This document shows, piece after piece, positions 31,840 to 43,175 of a DNA stretch of 64,000 nucleotides. The DNA lies in contig OY992540.1 in NCBI GenBank assembly GCA_963921195.1, positions 196,973,640-197,037,639 of the forward strand, given 5' to 3'. Numbering within the stretch: position 1 is the first letter of the stretch; each line of letters opens with the position of its first letter. This DNA is from Pegoplata infirma. Its lineage: Eukaryota > Arthropoda > Insecta > Diptera > Anthomyiidae. The notes under the pieces were generated by a model. It ran no database searches and was not told the origin of the DNA. It was given only the letters and a program-made list of their open reading frames with translations. The translations under genes and the position numbers were made by a program.

Positions 31840-32190
31840 GACACATTAAACAATGCCACATATTGTTGTGTGTGAGAAAACTTTAATTTGTATTGTGTAT
31901 GTATTTATATGTGTGTGTGTATTTCTGTTTGTGTATATGTCACCATATTGTTTCCTTTTAAATCCAATTGGTCAATATCATTGTTTGAATTATTTCTTCC
32001 CATTTATTTTAGTTTTTTTTTTTTTGTTTCATTTTTCTGACATCTTAAATGAGCCTTATTTACAGTCCGATTACTTGAAAGACATTCCTGCGTAATGTAC
32101 GTTAAGATTGATTTATGCAATTTATTTACTACTCTATACTTCACTTATTTACTACTATGGCAAACAAATAAAACCCAAATAATAAAAAGC
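31840..32190 (+). other. Possible 3' terminal exon and 3' UTR
   Basis: This lies in one of the few low-repeat stretches. TTATTTACAG at 32058-32067 could be a 3' splice site. It is followed by TCC GAT TAC TTG AAA GAC ATT CCT GCG TAA (SDYLKDIPA, stop at about 32095). AATAAA occurs at about 32168 and AATAATAAAAAG just after, usable as poly(A) signals. No upstream exon was recognised and the polypyrimidine tract is weak, so this may be chance. The longer ATG frame 31853-32095 upstream encodes only hydrophobic low-complexity residues. Confidence 0.2.
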
Positions 32191-32387
32191 TTTTCTACAA
32201 AGAATTTTTTTACATAAGAACTTAGGAAATTGTTATGGTATGTCCTTTATATTTATTGCTTAAATAAAATGAAAGTTTTTATTGACCAAATGGTGGGAGC
32301 AATAACTCTTTTAGTTAAGTGGATAATACTTTATTAACACTTAAGTTAAAGTTACTATTGAAAAGAATTTTAAAAATAAATAAAACT

Positions 32388-35300
32388 TTAAGATCGATAA
32401 CTTCGAATTTTCTATAGAAAATTCAAAAGTTATCGATAGTCGGATAACTTAAAATTTTCTATAGAAAATTTAATATTTAGAAAATTCTATAGTTATCGAT
32501 AGATCGATAACTTTAAATTTCTTATAGAAAATTAGGTAACTTGAAATTTTCGATAGATCGATAACTTTTAATTTTCCATAGAAAATTCTTTAGTAATCAA
32601 TAGATCGATAATATAAAATTCTAAAGTTATCGATAGATTGACAACACTAAAATTTTCTATAGAAAATCCAATCATTTTTGATAGATCGATAACTTCAAAT
32701 TTTCGATAGCTCGATAACTTTAAATTATCAAAAGATAGATAACTTAAAATTTTATAAGAAAATTCTGTAGTAATCAATAGATCAACAGCATAAAATTTTC
32801 TTTTGAAAATTCTATAGTTAACGAATGACCAATAGAAAATTCCATAGTTACCGTTAGATCGATAGCTTAAAATTCAATAATTATCGATAGAACTATATAT
32901 ATAAATCTATATATTTCGGTAGATCTATAACTATAGAATTTTATATAGAAAACTCTATCTATTCTATCGAAACTCTTAAGTTATCGATGGATCGATAACT
33001 TCAAATTTTCTATAGAAAATTATATAGTTATCGTAAGATCGATAGCATAAAATTTTCTTTCGATAGATAAATAACTTCAAATGTTCTCTAGAAATTTCTA
33101 TAGTTATTGATAATTAAAAATTTTCTGTAAAAATTTTATAGATATCGATAGATCGACAATTTCAAATTTTCTATAGATAATTTTCTAGTTATCGATAGAT
33201 GGATAACTTCAAATTTTCTACAATAAATTTTGTTTTAACTTAAAATTTTGTATGGAAAATTTTAAAGTTATTGATTAATCGAGTACTTAAAATTTTCTAT
33301 TAAAAATTCCATAGTTATCGATAGATCGATTAATTAAAACTTTCTATAGAAAATTCTATAGTTATCGATAGACCCTAACTTAAAATATCGTATAGGAAAC
33401 TCTATATTTATCGATAGATCGACATCTGAAATTTTTCTATAGAAAATTGTTAAGTTATCAATAGATCGATAACTTAAAATTTTCTAAAAACACATCTAAA
33501 GTTATCGATAGATCAACAACTTAAAATTTTGTATAGAAAGTTCTACAACCAATAGATCGATAACTTCAACATTTCTTTAGAAAATTCAAAAGTTATCGAT
33601 AACTTACAATTTTCGATAGAAAATTCTATAGTTATCGATAGATCGATAACTTTAAAATTTTCTATAAAAAACTCAAACAATTTTCTATAGAAAATTCTAT
33701 AGTTATCGATAACTAAAAAATTTTCTGTATAACATTTTATAGTTATCGATAGATCGAAAACCTCAAATTTTCTGTGGAAAATTCTATAGTTATCGATAGG
33801 TCGACAATTTTTATAGAAATTTTTAGAGCTATCTATAGATAGATCAATAACTTCAAACGTTCTATAGAAAATCTAAAATCTATAACTTCAAATTTTGTAT
33901 AGAAAATTCTATAGTTATCGATACATCGATTACTTAAAAATTTCGATGGAAAATTGTAGTATTATTGGAAGATTCATATCTTAAAATTTTTTATCAATAA
34001 ATCACTAACTTCAAATTTTATATAGAAAATTCTATAATTATTGATAGGTCGATAACACAAAATTTTCATAAAATTCTATAATTATCGATAGGTCGATACA
34101 ATAAAATTTTCTATGGAAAATTTTATAGTTGGAAAATTTTATAGTCGACAACAATATGGAAAATTTTATAGTCGACAACAATAGAATTTTCTATAGAAAA
34201 CTTGAAGTTATCGATCTATCGATAACTATAGAAATTTCTATAGAAAATTTTAAGTATTGATCGATCTATAACTATAGAAAATTTTTCGATTGTTATCGAA
34301 AGATCGATAATATAAAATTTTCTATAGAAAATTCTATAGTTGTCGATAGATCGATGACTTAAAATTTTATATAGAAAATTCTTTAGTTATCGATTAATCG
34401 AAAATGTTTTATAGAAAACTCCTTAGTTATCGATAGATCAATAAATTTACAATTTTCTATAGAAAATTCTATAGCTATCGATAACTAAAAAATTTTCTGC
34501 AGAACATTTTATAGGTCAATACTTAAAATTTTCTATAGAAATTTCTATAGTTATCTATAGATCGATCCTAATTTCTATAGAAAATTCTATTATTGTCGAT
34601 AGATCGATAACATTAAGATTTTCTATAAAAAATTCTATTGTTATCAATAACTTCAAATTTTCTATAGAAAATTCCATAATTATCGATAGATTGATAACTT
34701 CAAATTTTCTATAGAAAATTCTACAGTTATTGATAGATCGATAACTTCAAATTTTCTATAGAAAATTATACAGTTATCGATAGATCGATAACTTCAAATT
34801 TTCTATAGAAAATTCTACAGTTATCGATAGATCGATAACTTCAAATTTTCTATAGAAAATTCTACAGTTATCGATAGATCGATAACTTCAAATTTTCTAT
34901 AGAAAATTCTACAGTTATCGATAGATCGATAACTTAAAATTTTCTATAGAAAATTCTACAGTTATCGATAGATCGATAACTTCAAATTTTCTTTAGAAAA
35001 TTCTATAGTAATCGATAGATCGATAACTTAAAATTTTTTATAGAAAATTCTATAGTTATCGATAGATCGATAACTTCAAATTTTCTATAGAAAATGCTAT
35101 TGTTATCAAAAGATCGATTACTTAAAATTTTCTATAGAAAATTCTATAGTAATCGATAGATCGATAACTTCAAATTTTCTATAGAAAATTCTATAGAAAA
35201 TTCTATAGTTATCGATAGATCGATAGCTTCAAATTTTCTGTAGAAAATTCTATTATTGTCGATAGATCGATAACATCAAGATTTTCAATAAAAAATTCAT

Positions 35301-35710
35301 TTGTTATCGATAACTTCAAATTTTCTATAGAAAATTCTATAGTTATCGATAGATCGATAACTTCAAATTTTCTATAGAAAATTCTATAGTTATCGATAGA
35401 TTGATAACTTCAAATTTTCTACAGATAATTCTATAGTTATCGATGGATCGATAACTTTAAATTTTCTATAGAAAATTCTATAGTTATCGATGGATCGATA
35501 ACTTTAAATTTTCTATAGAAAATTCTATAGTTATCGATAGATCGATAACTTCAAATTTTCTATAGAAAATTCTATAGTTATCAATAGATCAATAACTTCA
35601 AATTTTCTATAGAAAATTCTATAGTTATCGATAGACCGATAACTTCAAATTTTCTATAGAAAATTCTATAGTTATCGATAGATCGATAACTTAAAATTTT
35701 CTATAGAAAG
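32388..35710. repeat. Satellite B (47-bp unit, TATCGATAGATCGATA)
   Basis: Tandem 47-bp units: TTATCGATAGATCGATAACTT then CAAATTTTCTATAGAAAATT, CTATAG. It is related to satellite A but with GATAGATC in place of GATACATC and a different A/T-rich half. Units are degenerate and indel-rich from 32388 to about 34600 and almost uniform at 34700-35700, as expected when a young expanded core has decaying edges. It ends at AAAGTTCTGCAGTACCC (about 35710-35724). Confidence 0.93.
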
Positions 35711-35724
35711 TTCTGCAGTACCCA

Positions 35725-37085
35725 TTTCTATTTATAAAGAGCCATATTTAAAGTTTTCTGTTCATATAAAATTTTAAATATTCAAACTACCACACCAGAG
35801 TGGGCTTAATTTAGTTTTTGCTGATTTCTTTGTTGCGCAATTAAAATACAAAATATTCATACTACTAAAGCCTTTTGCAATTTCCACAACACAGTGATCC
35901 ATTATTGTTAAATCTTATAATTGAAAAAAAAAAAAAGAATTTAATACATGCACCCGCAACCAATAAAAATTATTGCAAAAATATATTTTTTTTATATTTC
36001 CCTCTGTTTAAAAGCCGTGAAAATTAACAATAAGCGCAATTGTTCTGGAATCAATGAGTTGTTATAATAACTTCAACAACAAAATACAAAAAAAAATACA
36101 TACAATGAATGTATGCTAAATTAAAAGGAAAAGCCGGACATTATCAACACCCTTATGAAGCACAGATACAATTTTCAATGAGGACTTGCACTATAGAGTA
36201 GGAAAAAAAGTCGGTGTTCAAAATTTTGAAATCATCCGTCGCTAGGCATTTTTAAAATTTTCCATAAATTCCAAAAATTTTGAAGGCAATGTTTAGACAC
36301 TTTCCAAGGCATGATTTTAAAGTTTTTTTTTGCTTTTTTCGGTTTTGTTAGTTTAAAATATTTTGCAAAAAATTTATTTTTCTTCCTCCTCTAATGTACA
36401 TTTTTCACTGCACTGCACTGCATGGACTCAAATAATGGAGTGCATCATTGCAATGGGGCTTCGTTATGCAAAAATATTCATAGTTGGCAGCAAATACTTA
36501 TATAGACATAAAGTTGCAATTTTTAAAAAATGAAAAGTCTATATTAAAGTACGATAAGTATGGGTGCACAATTATTTGGCAGGAGTAATAAAGGAAAAAA
36601 TTTTTTTCAATGGTTGAGAGATGGTTTAGTGGTTTTAAAAAGGGGATTTTTTTAGCCCAAACATCTGCCCAATTCTGCCAAAAACTGTTTCACTAACTTT
36701 GAAATTTTAGCAATCCATTTCGCGCAAAACATAAAATTTAAAATATGTGCTCCCCTAATAAAATTTGTAGTAGTATTTACTTTATTCCATTTTAACTACA
36801 CACCAGATCCTTGAAAAACTTTTTTAAAAGAACTTGAGAAATAACGTCTTTCTTGATAAAGACAACAATCACACAGTGGTTTATTTTCAATTTTTATTGA
36901 TCAGTGAACGCGTCTAAAATATTCTAGCGATGTCCGTTTGTCTGTTGAAACTGCGATAACGGTTTTACTTAAATTTCTAACAGATATAACTGAAACTTAA
37001 CACATTTACTTGTTGTACCGAGCAATTTTGTATTGAACGAAAAATTAAAAAATGCTTTAATTTGAACAAATTTAAACAAATTTAA
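35725..37085. other. Low-repeat sequence, no gene recognised
   Basis: About 1.36 kb with no tandem structure. A GCACTGCACTGCATGGACTC stretch (36412-36431) and a short GATGTCCGTTTGTCTGTTG piece (36928) from the fly repeat are the only recognisable elements. It could be unique genomic DNA. Confidence 0.45.
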
Positions 37086-37089
37086 ACAT

Positions 37090-37405
37090 GTTTACAAACA
37101 AGTAAGAAATTAAAGTCGGTCAATACCAACCATTAAATACCCTACACCAGTACCTTCCTGAAAATGGGTTCTCAGTCTAAACATGCACCGATTGGATACT
37201 TCACACACAAATGAAATTTTGTTGAAAAAGGCTTATTTTTGTTTCCAATAGACCGATTGAACTGAATGTCGGACGACGACTAAGTCTATGGGGGACTAAC
37301 AATAAGTCCAAAAATGGTCCAATCACATTTTAAGGTTTTTGGGTTACCAAAGTACACGTTTAACCCATACTCGTTAAGTTTTAATCAAATATTTCCTACA
37401 CTACA
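37090..37405 (+). repeat. Fragment of a fly dispersed repeat
   Basis: AAACAAGTAAGAAATTAAAG, TAAATACCCTACACCAGTAC, GAACTGAATGTCGG. This is a diverged left part of the repeat type seen at 23420; it ends where the next copy starts. Confidence 0.6.
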
Positions 37406-37407
37406 AA

Positions 37408-37930
37408 AAAACAAGTAAAAAAGTTAAATTCGGCCTTGCCGAATGTTGTGATACCCTCCACAATTTCAAAAAGATTATTGCAAAAAACTTTATTTAAAAG
37501 GAAATTACTTTTGAAAAAAAAAAATTGAAAAAAAAATTTCCGCGAAAAAAAATTTTGGTAAAAGAAATACGCGATTTTTTTCCGAAGCCGAATTAAAGCA
37601 TTTTGTGTTTTAAGGTTATGTTGAATGTACTGAAATTTTTGAGGTGTGCTTACATTTTCGTTCATAACTTTTGAACCGCTGAACCGATATCGCTCAAATG
37701 CAATACCAAACTTCTCAGGAGAATTTCCAATAAATATGTTAAGTTTCAGTCATATCCGTGTAGTATTTTGGTCGTGATCACCATTTCCACAGACAGACGG
37801 ACCGACAGACATCGCTAGAATGTCTTAAAATCGATCGGGGATCATAAATATATATACTTTATGGGGTCCCAGACCGATATTTCGATGAGTTACAAACGGA
37901 ATGACAAACTTATATATACCCTCTATCACT
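37408..37930 (+). repeat. Fly dispersed repeat, near-complete 'empty' copy
   Basis: Left end ACAAGTAAAAAAGTTAAATT, then the TTCGGCCTTGCCGAA palindrome and GATACCCTCCACAA. The middle has GAACCGATATCGCTCAAATG. The right part has CACAGACAGACGGACCGACA, CTTAAAATCGATCGGGGATC, TTATGGGGTCCCAGACCGAT, GTTACAAACGGAATGACAAA and ATATATACCCTCTATCAC. It carries no foldback between ATAAATATATATAC and the right end, unlike 43176-47398. No protein is encoded. Confidence 0.85.
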
Positions 37931-37934
37931 AAAA

Positions 37935-38389
37935 ACCTTGTAAAATAATAGGAAACATTTGTGATTATTATTTCACCTATTTGACAAGAATTCCTAGTAA
38001 TTTTATAAACTTTTTACCAATAAAATTGTTAATTTACATTTTTATGGATTCGAAAAAATTACAAGGAATTCTCTACTTTACTTAATTTTTGCTATATTCT
38101 ATTTTACGAGAATTCTTAGTAAAAATTACGAGATTTTTTTTGTAATTTTACAAGCTTTTTACCAATAAAATTGTAAATTTATAACTCTTTTGGAGCAATA
38201 AAACTTTCAAGAAATTCTCATGAACTTACAAGATTTTTATGTAAAATTTCCTTGGAAATTTGTTAAATTAACACAAAAAATGTAATATTACAAAAAAAAA
38301 TTAAATTTCAATAGAAAATTTTTTTGTTTAAAAAAGGAAAACTTTAAAATATTGGTATAATGGGATTACGAGACATTTTCTAGTAATTT
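37935..38389. other. AT-rich sequence with GAGAATTCTTAGTAA words
   Basis: Variants of AAGAATTCCTAGTAATTTTA and CTTTTTACCAATAAAATTGT repeat two to three times. It looks like the interior of an unclassified MITE. No coding capacity. Confidence 0.4.
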
Positions 38390-39133
38390 GTGGTTCTTCT
38401 GAACTTCTAAATAGGTTGTATGAATAGCCCTATATGGAACTTAGAAAATCGCGTTTTCGGTTTTTCAATTTTTCAAAAACTGGGCTTAGGAGGCGTGGCA
38501 ATTATAGAAAAAATGGTCAAATTTGTGGTGAGCTGCCTTGATTAAATATTTATCACATTAAAACGGAATGCACCACAATCTTAAAAATTTACATTCTTAT
38601 ATAGTTTTGTATGGGCTATTGATTAATTTTTTTTTTTTTGAAAATTTTCAGAACCCGTTCTGAAATTTTCCATTTTTTAAAAAAGTCAATTTATTAAAAA
38701 TCCGGACACTTTTTTTCTAATGTTTTTTTTTTTTAAGTTTAGATGTTTTTCCATCCACACAAAAAATTCAGACACGAGTTTTTCGTTTTTTTTTTTCAAG
38801 AAAATCGCATTTGAATTTGAAATTTCATAACAATTTTGTAATTTGCTTGTATTTTTTTGTTTTAACGTTGCGAATGAGTAATATTAATTGCATAAATATT
38901 ACTCATACGTTCTGTTGAAACAAGAAAATACAAGCAAATTACTAAATTGTTATGAAATTTAAAATTGTGTGTGGATGGACAAACATCTAAAATTAAAAAA
39001 AAAAATTAAAAAAAGTGGTCGGATTTTTGATAAATTGACTTGTTTAAAAAAATGAAAAATTTCAGAACGGGATCTGAAAATTTTTCAAAAAAAAAAAATT
39101 TTAATCGATAGCCCATACAAAATTATATAAGAA

Positions 39134-41624
39134 CTAGCTGTTTTGCACCCGGCGTTGCCCGGGTTGAAAAAAATATTATGTAATGAATGAGTTTTTTATT
39201 AGTCAGTTTAACTACTTCTTCGTAGCTTTTCACTGGTAAATATAAACCTATTCATGAGGTTTAGTAAATTTTTTTTTTCGATTTTGCTTAGCTTCGGGAA
39301 CATGGTTATACGTGTTCCTCCGTCATGGGAACAAACCTAATATTAATGTATTTCTTAAATGGCTTTTAAAAGGAACCTATAGTTCCCTCCTCGGTTAGCA
39401 CTTTATGTAGTGAAAACATCAATAAAGACATAACTTTTACTGTAGTTCAAGTGGGTGTGGCATTTAACGCATTTAGTTCAATTTTGGTCTCATGTGACCT
39501 ATAGTTCCCCTATTGGTTAGCACGTGAAGAAATTTGCAATTAAATTTGCTCAACTCTCATTAAAGTAAAAAGGGGCGTGTCTTTTTATAAATCGCAGTTT
39601 AATATTGTCTATAGCACTATTTATGTTGAAGATTTCATTGAAATCGGCTCAACCGTTTTCAGGTTCTGATATCGCAAATAGTTCGCGATACAAATAAATA
39701 AAAAGGGGTGCGGCATTTTAATCCCCCTTTCCCGATCGCCATGGTAAATACCATCTGTGGTGAAAATTTGATTAAAATTGGTTTCACCGTTAACGCGTGA
39801 GTACGGATCAGACAGAAATAAATTTCAATGTATTACAAAGACACATAGCAATTCACACCTTTGTCTGGTCGTGTCTATAGTTTCCGCCTCAATAAGTACT
39901 AACTAACTGTGGTGAAAATTATAATAACATCAGATTCACCGTTTAAGCGTGATTACGGAAAGGCAGAATGAACTTTCAGTACATTGCAAAAGGATTGGCA
40001 GTTGATACCATACTAAAGTTCCCGCCTCTGTTAGTACTATCTATGCAAAAAATTTTGTTAAAACCGGTTTAGTCGTTTAAGCGTTATTAAGGAACATGCA
40101 GAAACACTTTCAGTATAGTACAAAGGCGAGTGTCAAATTACGCCCCTTTTGTCCAAACGCGCTCTATTTTAATCTATAGTTCCCGCCTCGATGGTAAATA
40201 TTTCATTTAAGTTTAGATAGAAATAGCGTTCAATGAAATAAAGAGGAGCGCGCTATTTTATTTTTTATTAAAATCGGTATAGTCGTTTAAGCATGATTAC
40301 GGAACATGCAGAAAAAACTTTCAGTATAGTACAAAGGGGCGTGGCATTTTCCGCCCCTTTGCCCATACGCGCTCTATTATAATCTATAGTTTCTTTGATA
40401 AAAATATCATTAAAATCGGTTCAGCCGTTTATACGTGATAACGGAACAGGAAGAAATAAATTTTAATGTAATACAAAGGGGCATGGTATTTTACGACCCT
40501 TTTTTCTATCGCCCTCTATTGTGGCTCATAGTTTTCGCTTCGGTTAATACTATATGTGGTGAACAATACATGAAAATCAGTTCAGCCGTTGAAGCGTTAT
40601 TTAGAAATAACTTTTAGTGCAATAAAAAGGGGCGTGGCATTTTACGCCCCTTTTTTCGATCGACCTCTATTGTTGATCATAGTTTCCGGCTCGGTTAGTA
40701 CTATCTGTGGTAAAAATGTCAGTGAAATCGCTTAAATCTCTTTTCAGTGATTGCAGGACAGGCAGATATAGTTTCAATACAAAACAAAGGGGCGTGGCAT
40801 TTTACGCCTATTTTTCCGATCGCGGATCGGAAATAGTTCTCGGCTCGGTTAGTACTATCCGTGGTGATAATTTCATGAAAATCGGTTCAGCCGTTTTTCC
40901 GTTATTGCCGGACAGGCAGATATAGCTTTAACATGGTACATAGGGGCGTGGCATTTTACGCCCTTTTGTCCGATTGCGGTCGCTTATGGCCTATAGTTCC
41001 CGCCTCGGTTAGTACTATCTGCGGTGAAAATTTCATGAAAACCGGTTCAGCTGTTTTTCTGTTATTGCCGTACATGCAGATATAGCCTTAGCATGGTACA
41101 AAGGGGCGTGGCATTTTACGCCCCTTTGTCCGATCGCGGTTGCTTATTTTCTATAATTCCCGCCTCGGTTAGTACTATCCGTGGTGAAAATTTCATGAAA
41201 ATCGGTTCAGCCGTTTTTCCGTTATTGCCAGACAGGCAGATATAGCTTTAGCATGGTACATAGGGGCGTGGCATTTTACGCCCCTTTGTCCGATCGCGGT
41301 CGCTTTTCGCCTGTAGTTCCCGCCTAGGTTAGTACTATCTGTGGTGAAAATTTCAAGAAAATCGGTCAGACGTTTTTCTATTATTGCCGTACAGGCAGAT
41401 ATAGCTTTAGCATGGTACAAAGGGGCGTGGCATTTTACGCCCCTTTGTCCGATCGCGGTCGCTTACGGCCTATAGTTCCCGCCTCGGTTAGTACTATCTT
41501 TGCTGAAAATTTCATGAAAATCGGTTAAGCCGTTCTTTACTTATTGCGGAACAGACAGACAGATAGACAGACAGAAAGACAGACAGACAAACCAACAATC
41601 AGATTTATAATATTAAAATTGGGA
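39134..41624 (-). mobile_element. Non-autonomous Helitron (H3) inserted between A and T
   Basis: On the minus strand the element starts TCCCAATTTTAATATTATAA and ends with hairpin ACCCGG-gcaac-GCCGGGT, GCAAAACAG and CTAG, followed by host T. The host bases are A (39133 in plus sense) and T (41625). The intact left palindrome arm reads ATAAGAATGTAAATTT on the equivalent strand, exactly the two flanks joined (ATAAGAA + TGTAAATTT), giving an empty-site proof of the boundaries. Length is 2491 bp. The content is a CAGACAGACAGA microsatellite near the 5' end and ~160-bp tandem repeats. No Rep/helicase gene. Confidence 0.9.
39700..41540 (-). repeat. ~160-bp tandem repeats inside H3
   Basis: GGGGCGTGGCATTTTACGCC begins near 40629, 40789, 40943, 41103, 41263 and 41422, with older, more diverged units to the left (from about 39700). 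Each unit also has GTTCCCGCCTCGGTTAGTAC, ATCTGTGGTGAAAATTTCAT and GAAAATCGGTTCAGCCGTTT. GGGGCGTGGCATTTTACGCCCC is itself palindromic. Units near the 5' end (right side in plus sense) are the most alike. Confidence 0.9.
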
Positions 41625-41923
41625 TGTAAATTTTTGAGATTGTTTAGCATTCCGTTTTAATGTGATAAATATTTAATCAAGGCAACTCGCCACAAATTTG
41701 ACCATTTTTCCAATATTTGACAACGCCTCCTAAGCCCAGTTTTTGAAAATTAAAATATCTAAACAACCTATTCAGAAATTTACGGGACACTTGTTTTTCT
41801 GTAGCGGGGCATTTGGTGTGGAATGCCTCATATGGAGATTGTTATATCAAACGTACCACGAACAAAAAATGTTGCTTGAAAAGTTGAACTCAAAGTTTTG
41901 GTTTTTTCAGAGAATTGGGCGAG

Positions 41924-42997
41924 ATAAGCATGGTCAAACATTGTTAAATTGAGCAATTTTTGCATAACATCGCTTTATTTTATTTGAATTTTTTATGATT
42001 GTTCTACAACAATCATATGGAAAAAATTGACTCATGATATAGTTATGACAAATTTTTAACATAAATATCAATGCATCATAAAATATTAACTATACTATGA
42101 AACACGATTTTTGTGGCTGGTTAGAAAACATTATTTTTCATTTATTTTTACCGAAAAAACATTAAAAAACTTTATTTCCCCGCAAGAATTTCGGTTTTTG
42201 CGATTTTTTTGATTTTAGGGTTAACAAAAACTTCAGCTTTAACTTTTTTAACTCGGGAAAGCATATGGGAAAAATCTTCTTTCTTAAAATTTGTTGGTGA
42301 CCACTGCCACCAAAAGGAACCGTAAAAAAACTAATGCTTTTCTTATTCCGTTTTTTCAATTTTTTTTTATGTTTGATAGAAAGTCAAAAAATCCTCATAA
42401 ATAAGAGATGTCTGTTCTTCAAGGGGGAAATTTTCCTCCAGGATCGATTTTACGCAGTACTTTACCACATATTCCTAACAAGGGTCAGCGCTCTATCTCT
42501 TTTTGTTTAGGCTCTATCGTGCTTACAGCAGACAGACGGACGGACACACAAAGTTTTATAGAGAATTTAAGGAAAATTTTATTAAAAAAATCGTAATAAA
42601 AACAGGGTTTTTCATAGATAACGATTAATCGTAATCGAACAATATTTTTTTGTCGATTACGAGTACGATTAATTGGTGCGATTAATCGCGATTACGATTA
42701 CGATTTTAATCGTTTTGCTAACTCTTGTGTAGGGTATACAAATTTTTAAAAATATATACCACGTAAATTGAGTTATAGATGTTAGTACTGTAAAATTGTT
42801 TCACATTTTTATTTTTGTTTATTTTTCTCAATAATGACCACACGCAATATTTTAAATTTACTTAAATATTTTTACTTATTTTTTAACAAAGTAAAATTCG
42901 GAAGTTCTGTGCTATTTTGTTTTTTTTTCTGTAGTTTATCTTCGATACAAAACATAATTAAGGCTTCAGTCGACAACATAAAAAATATAATTAATTG
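41924..42997 (-). repeat. 1.07-kb duplicated segment D, copy 1
   Basis: Nearly identical, in reverse complement, to 49918-51000, apart from point changes and an indel of about 15 bp near 42058. It includes a CGATTACGATTAATCG-rich stretch (42620-42720), a fragment with GACAGACGGACGGACACAC and a 65-aa open frame at 42162-42359 (minus), MKKRNKKSISFFTVPFGGSG..., that is open in both copies. Edges: ATAAGCATGGTCAAACATTG and the AATTAATTG end. Class unknown. Confidence 0.8.
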
Positions 42998-42999
42998 TA

Positions 43000-43175
43000 A
43001 GTAGGCTTTTTTTTAAATAAATTCATATTTGGCAAAAGATAAATAGGGCGGGAGACGGAAAACTGTATAAGAGGCGTATACTTAATATTTTAACAACCAT
43101 ACGCAACGGTGTTTGAACGCTGGAGCCCACTTGTCCGATATGCGCACCACCAGGGGCCCCTAAAACTTTAGTACT
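43000..43175. other. Short spacer, no gene seen
   Basis: AT-rich, with GGGCGGGAGACGGAAAACTG and AGGGGCCCCTAAAACTTTAG. Nothing is recognised. Confidence 0.4.

Larger units (their letters stand above)
38390..41790. repeat. Palindrome (arms ~460 bp) split by a Helitron
   Basis: The left arm (about 38390-38860) contains ATAGGTTGT, ACTGGGCTTAGGAGGCGTGG, GAGCTGCCTTGATTAAATAT and GTATGGGCTATTGATTAA. The right arm is its reverse complement, at 38905-39133 continued at 41625-41790. The centre near 38884 is GAGTAATATTAATTGCATAAATATTACTC-like. Without the Helitron the palindrome is about 0.9 kb. The ORF at 41743-41952 lies at its right edge and is not convincing. Confidence 0.88.

Noticed and set aside
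42162..42359. 65-aa frame conserved with 50550-50747 taken as a real gene
   Set aside because: Near identity is explained by the recent duplication of the whole 1.07-kb segment. No domain is recognised, and identity extends outside the frame. Kept only as a finding.
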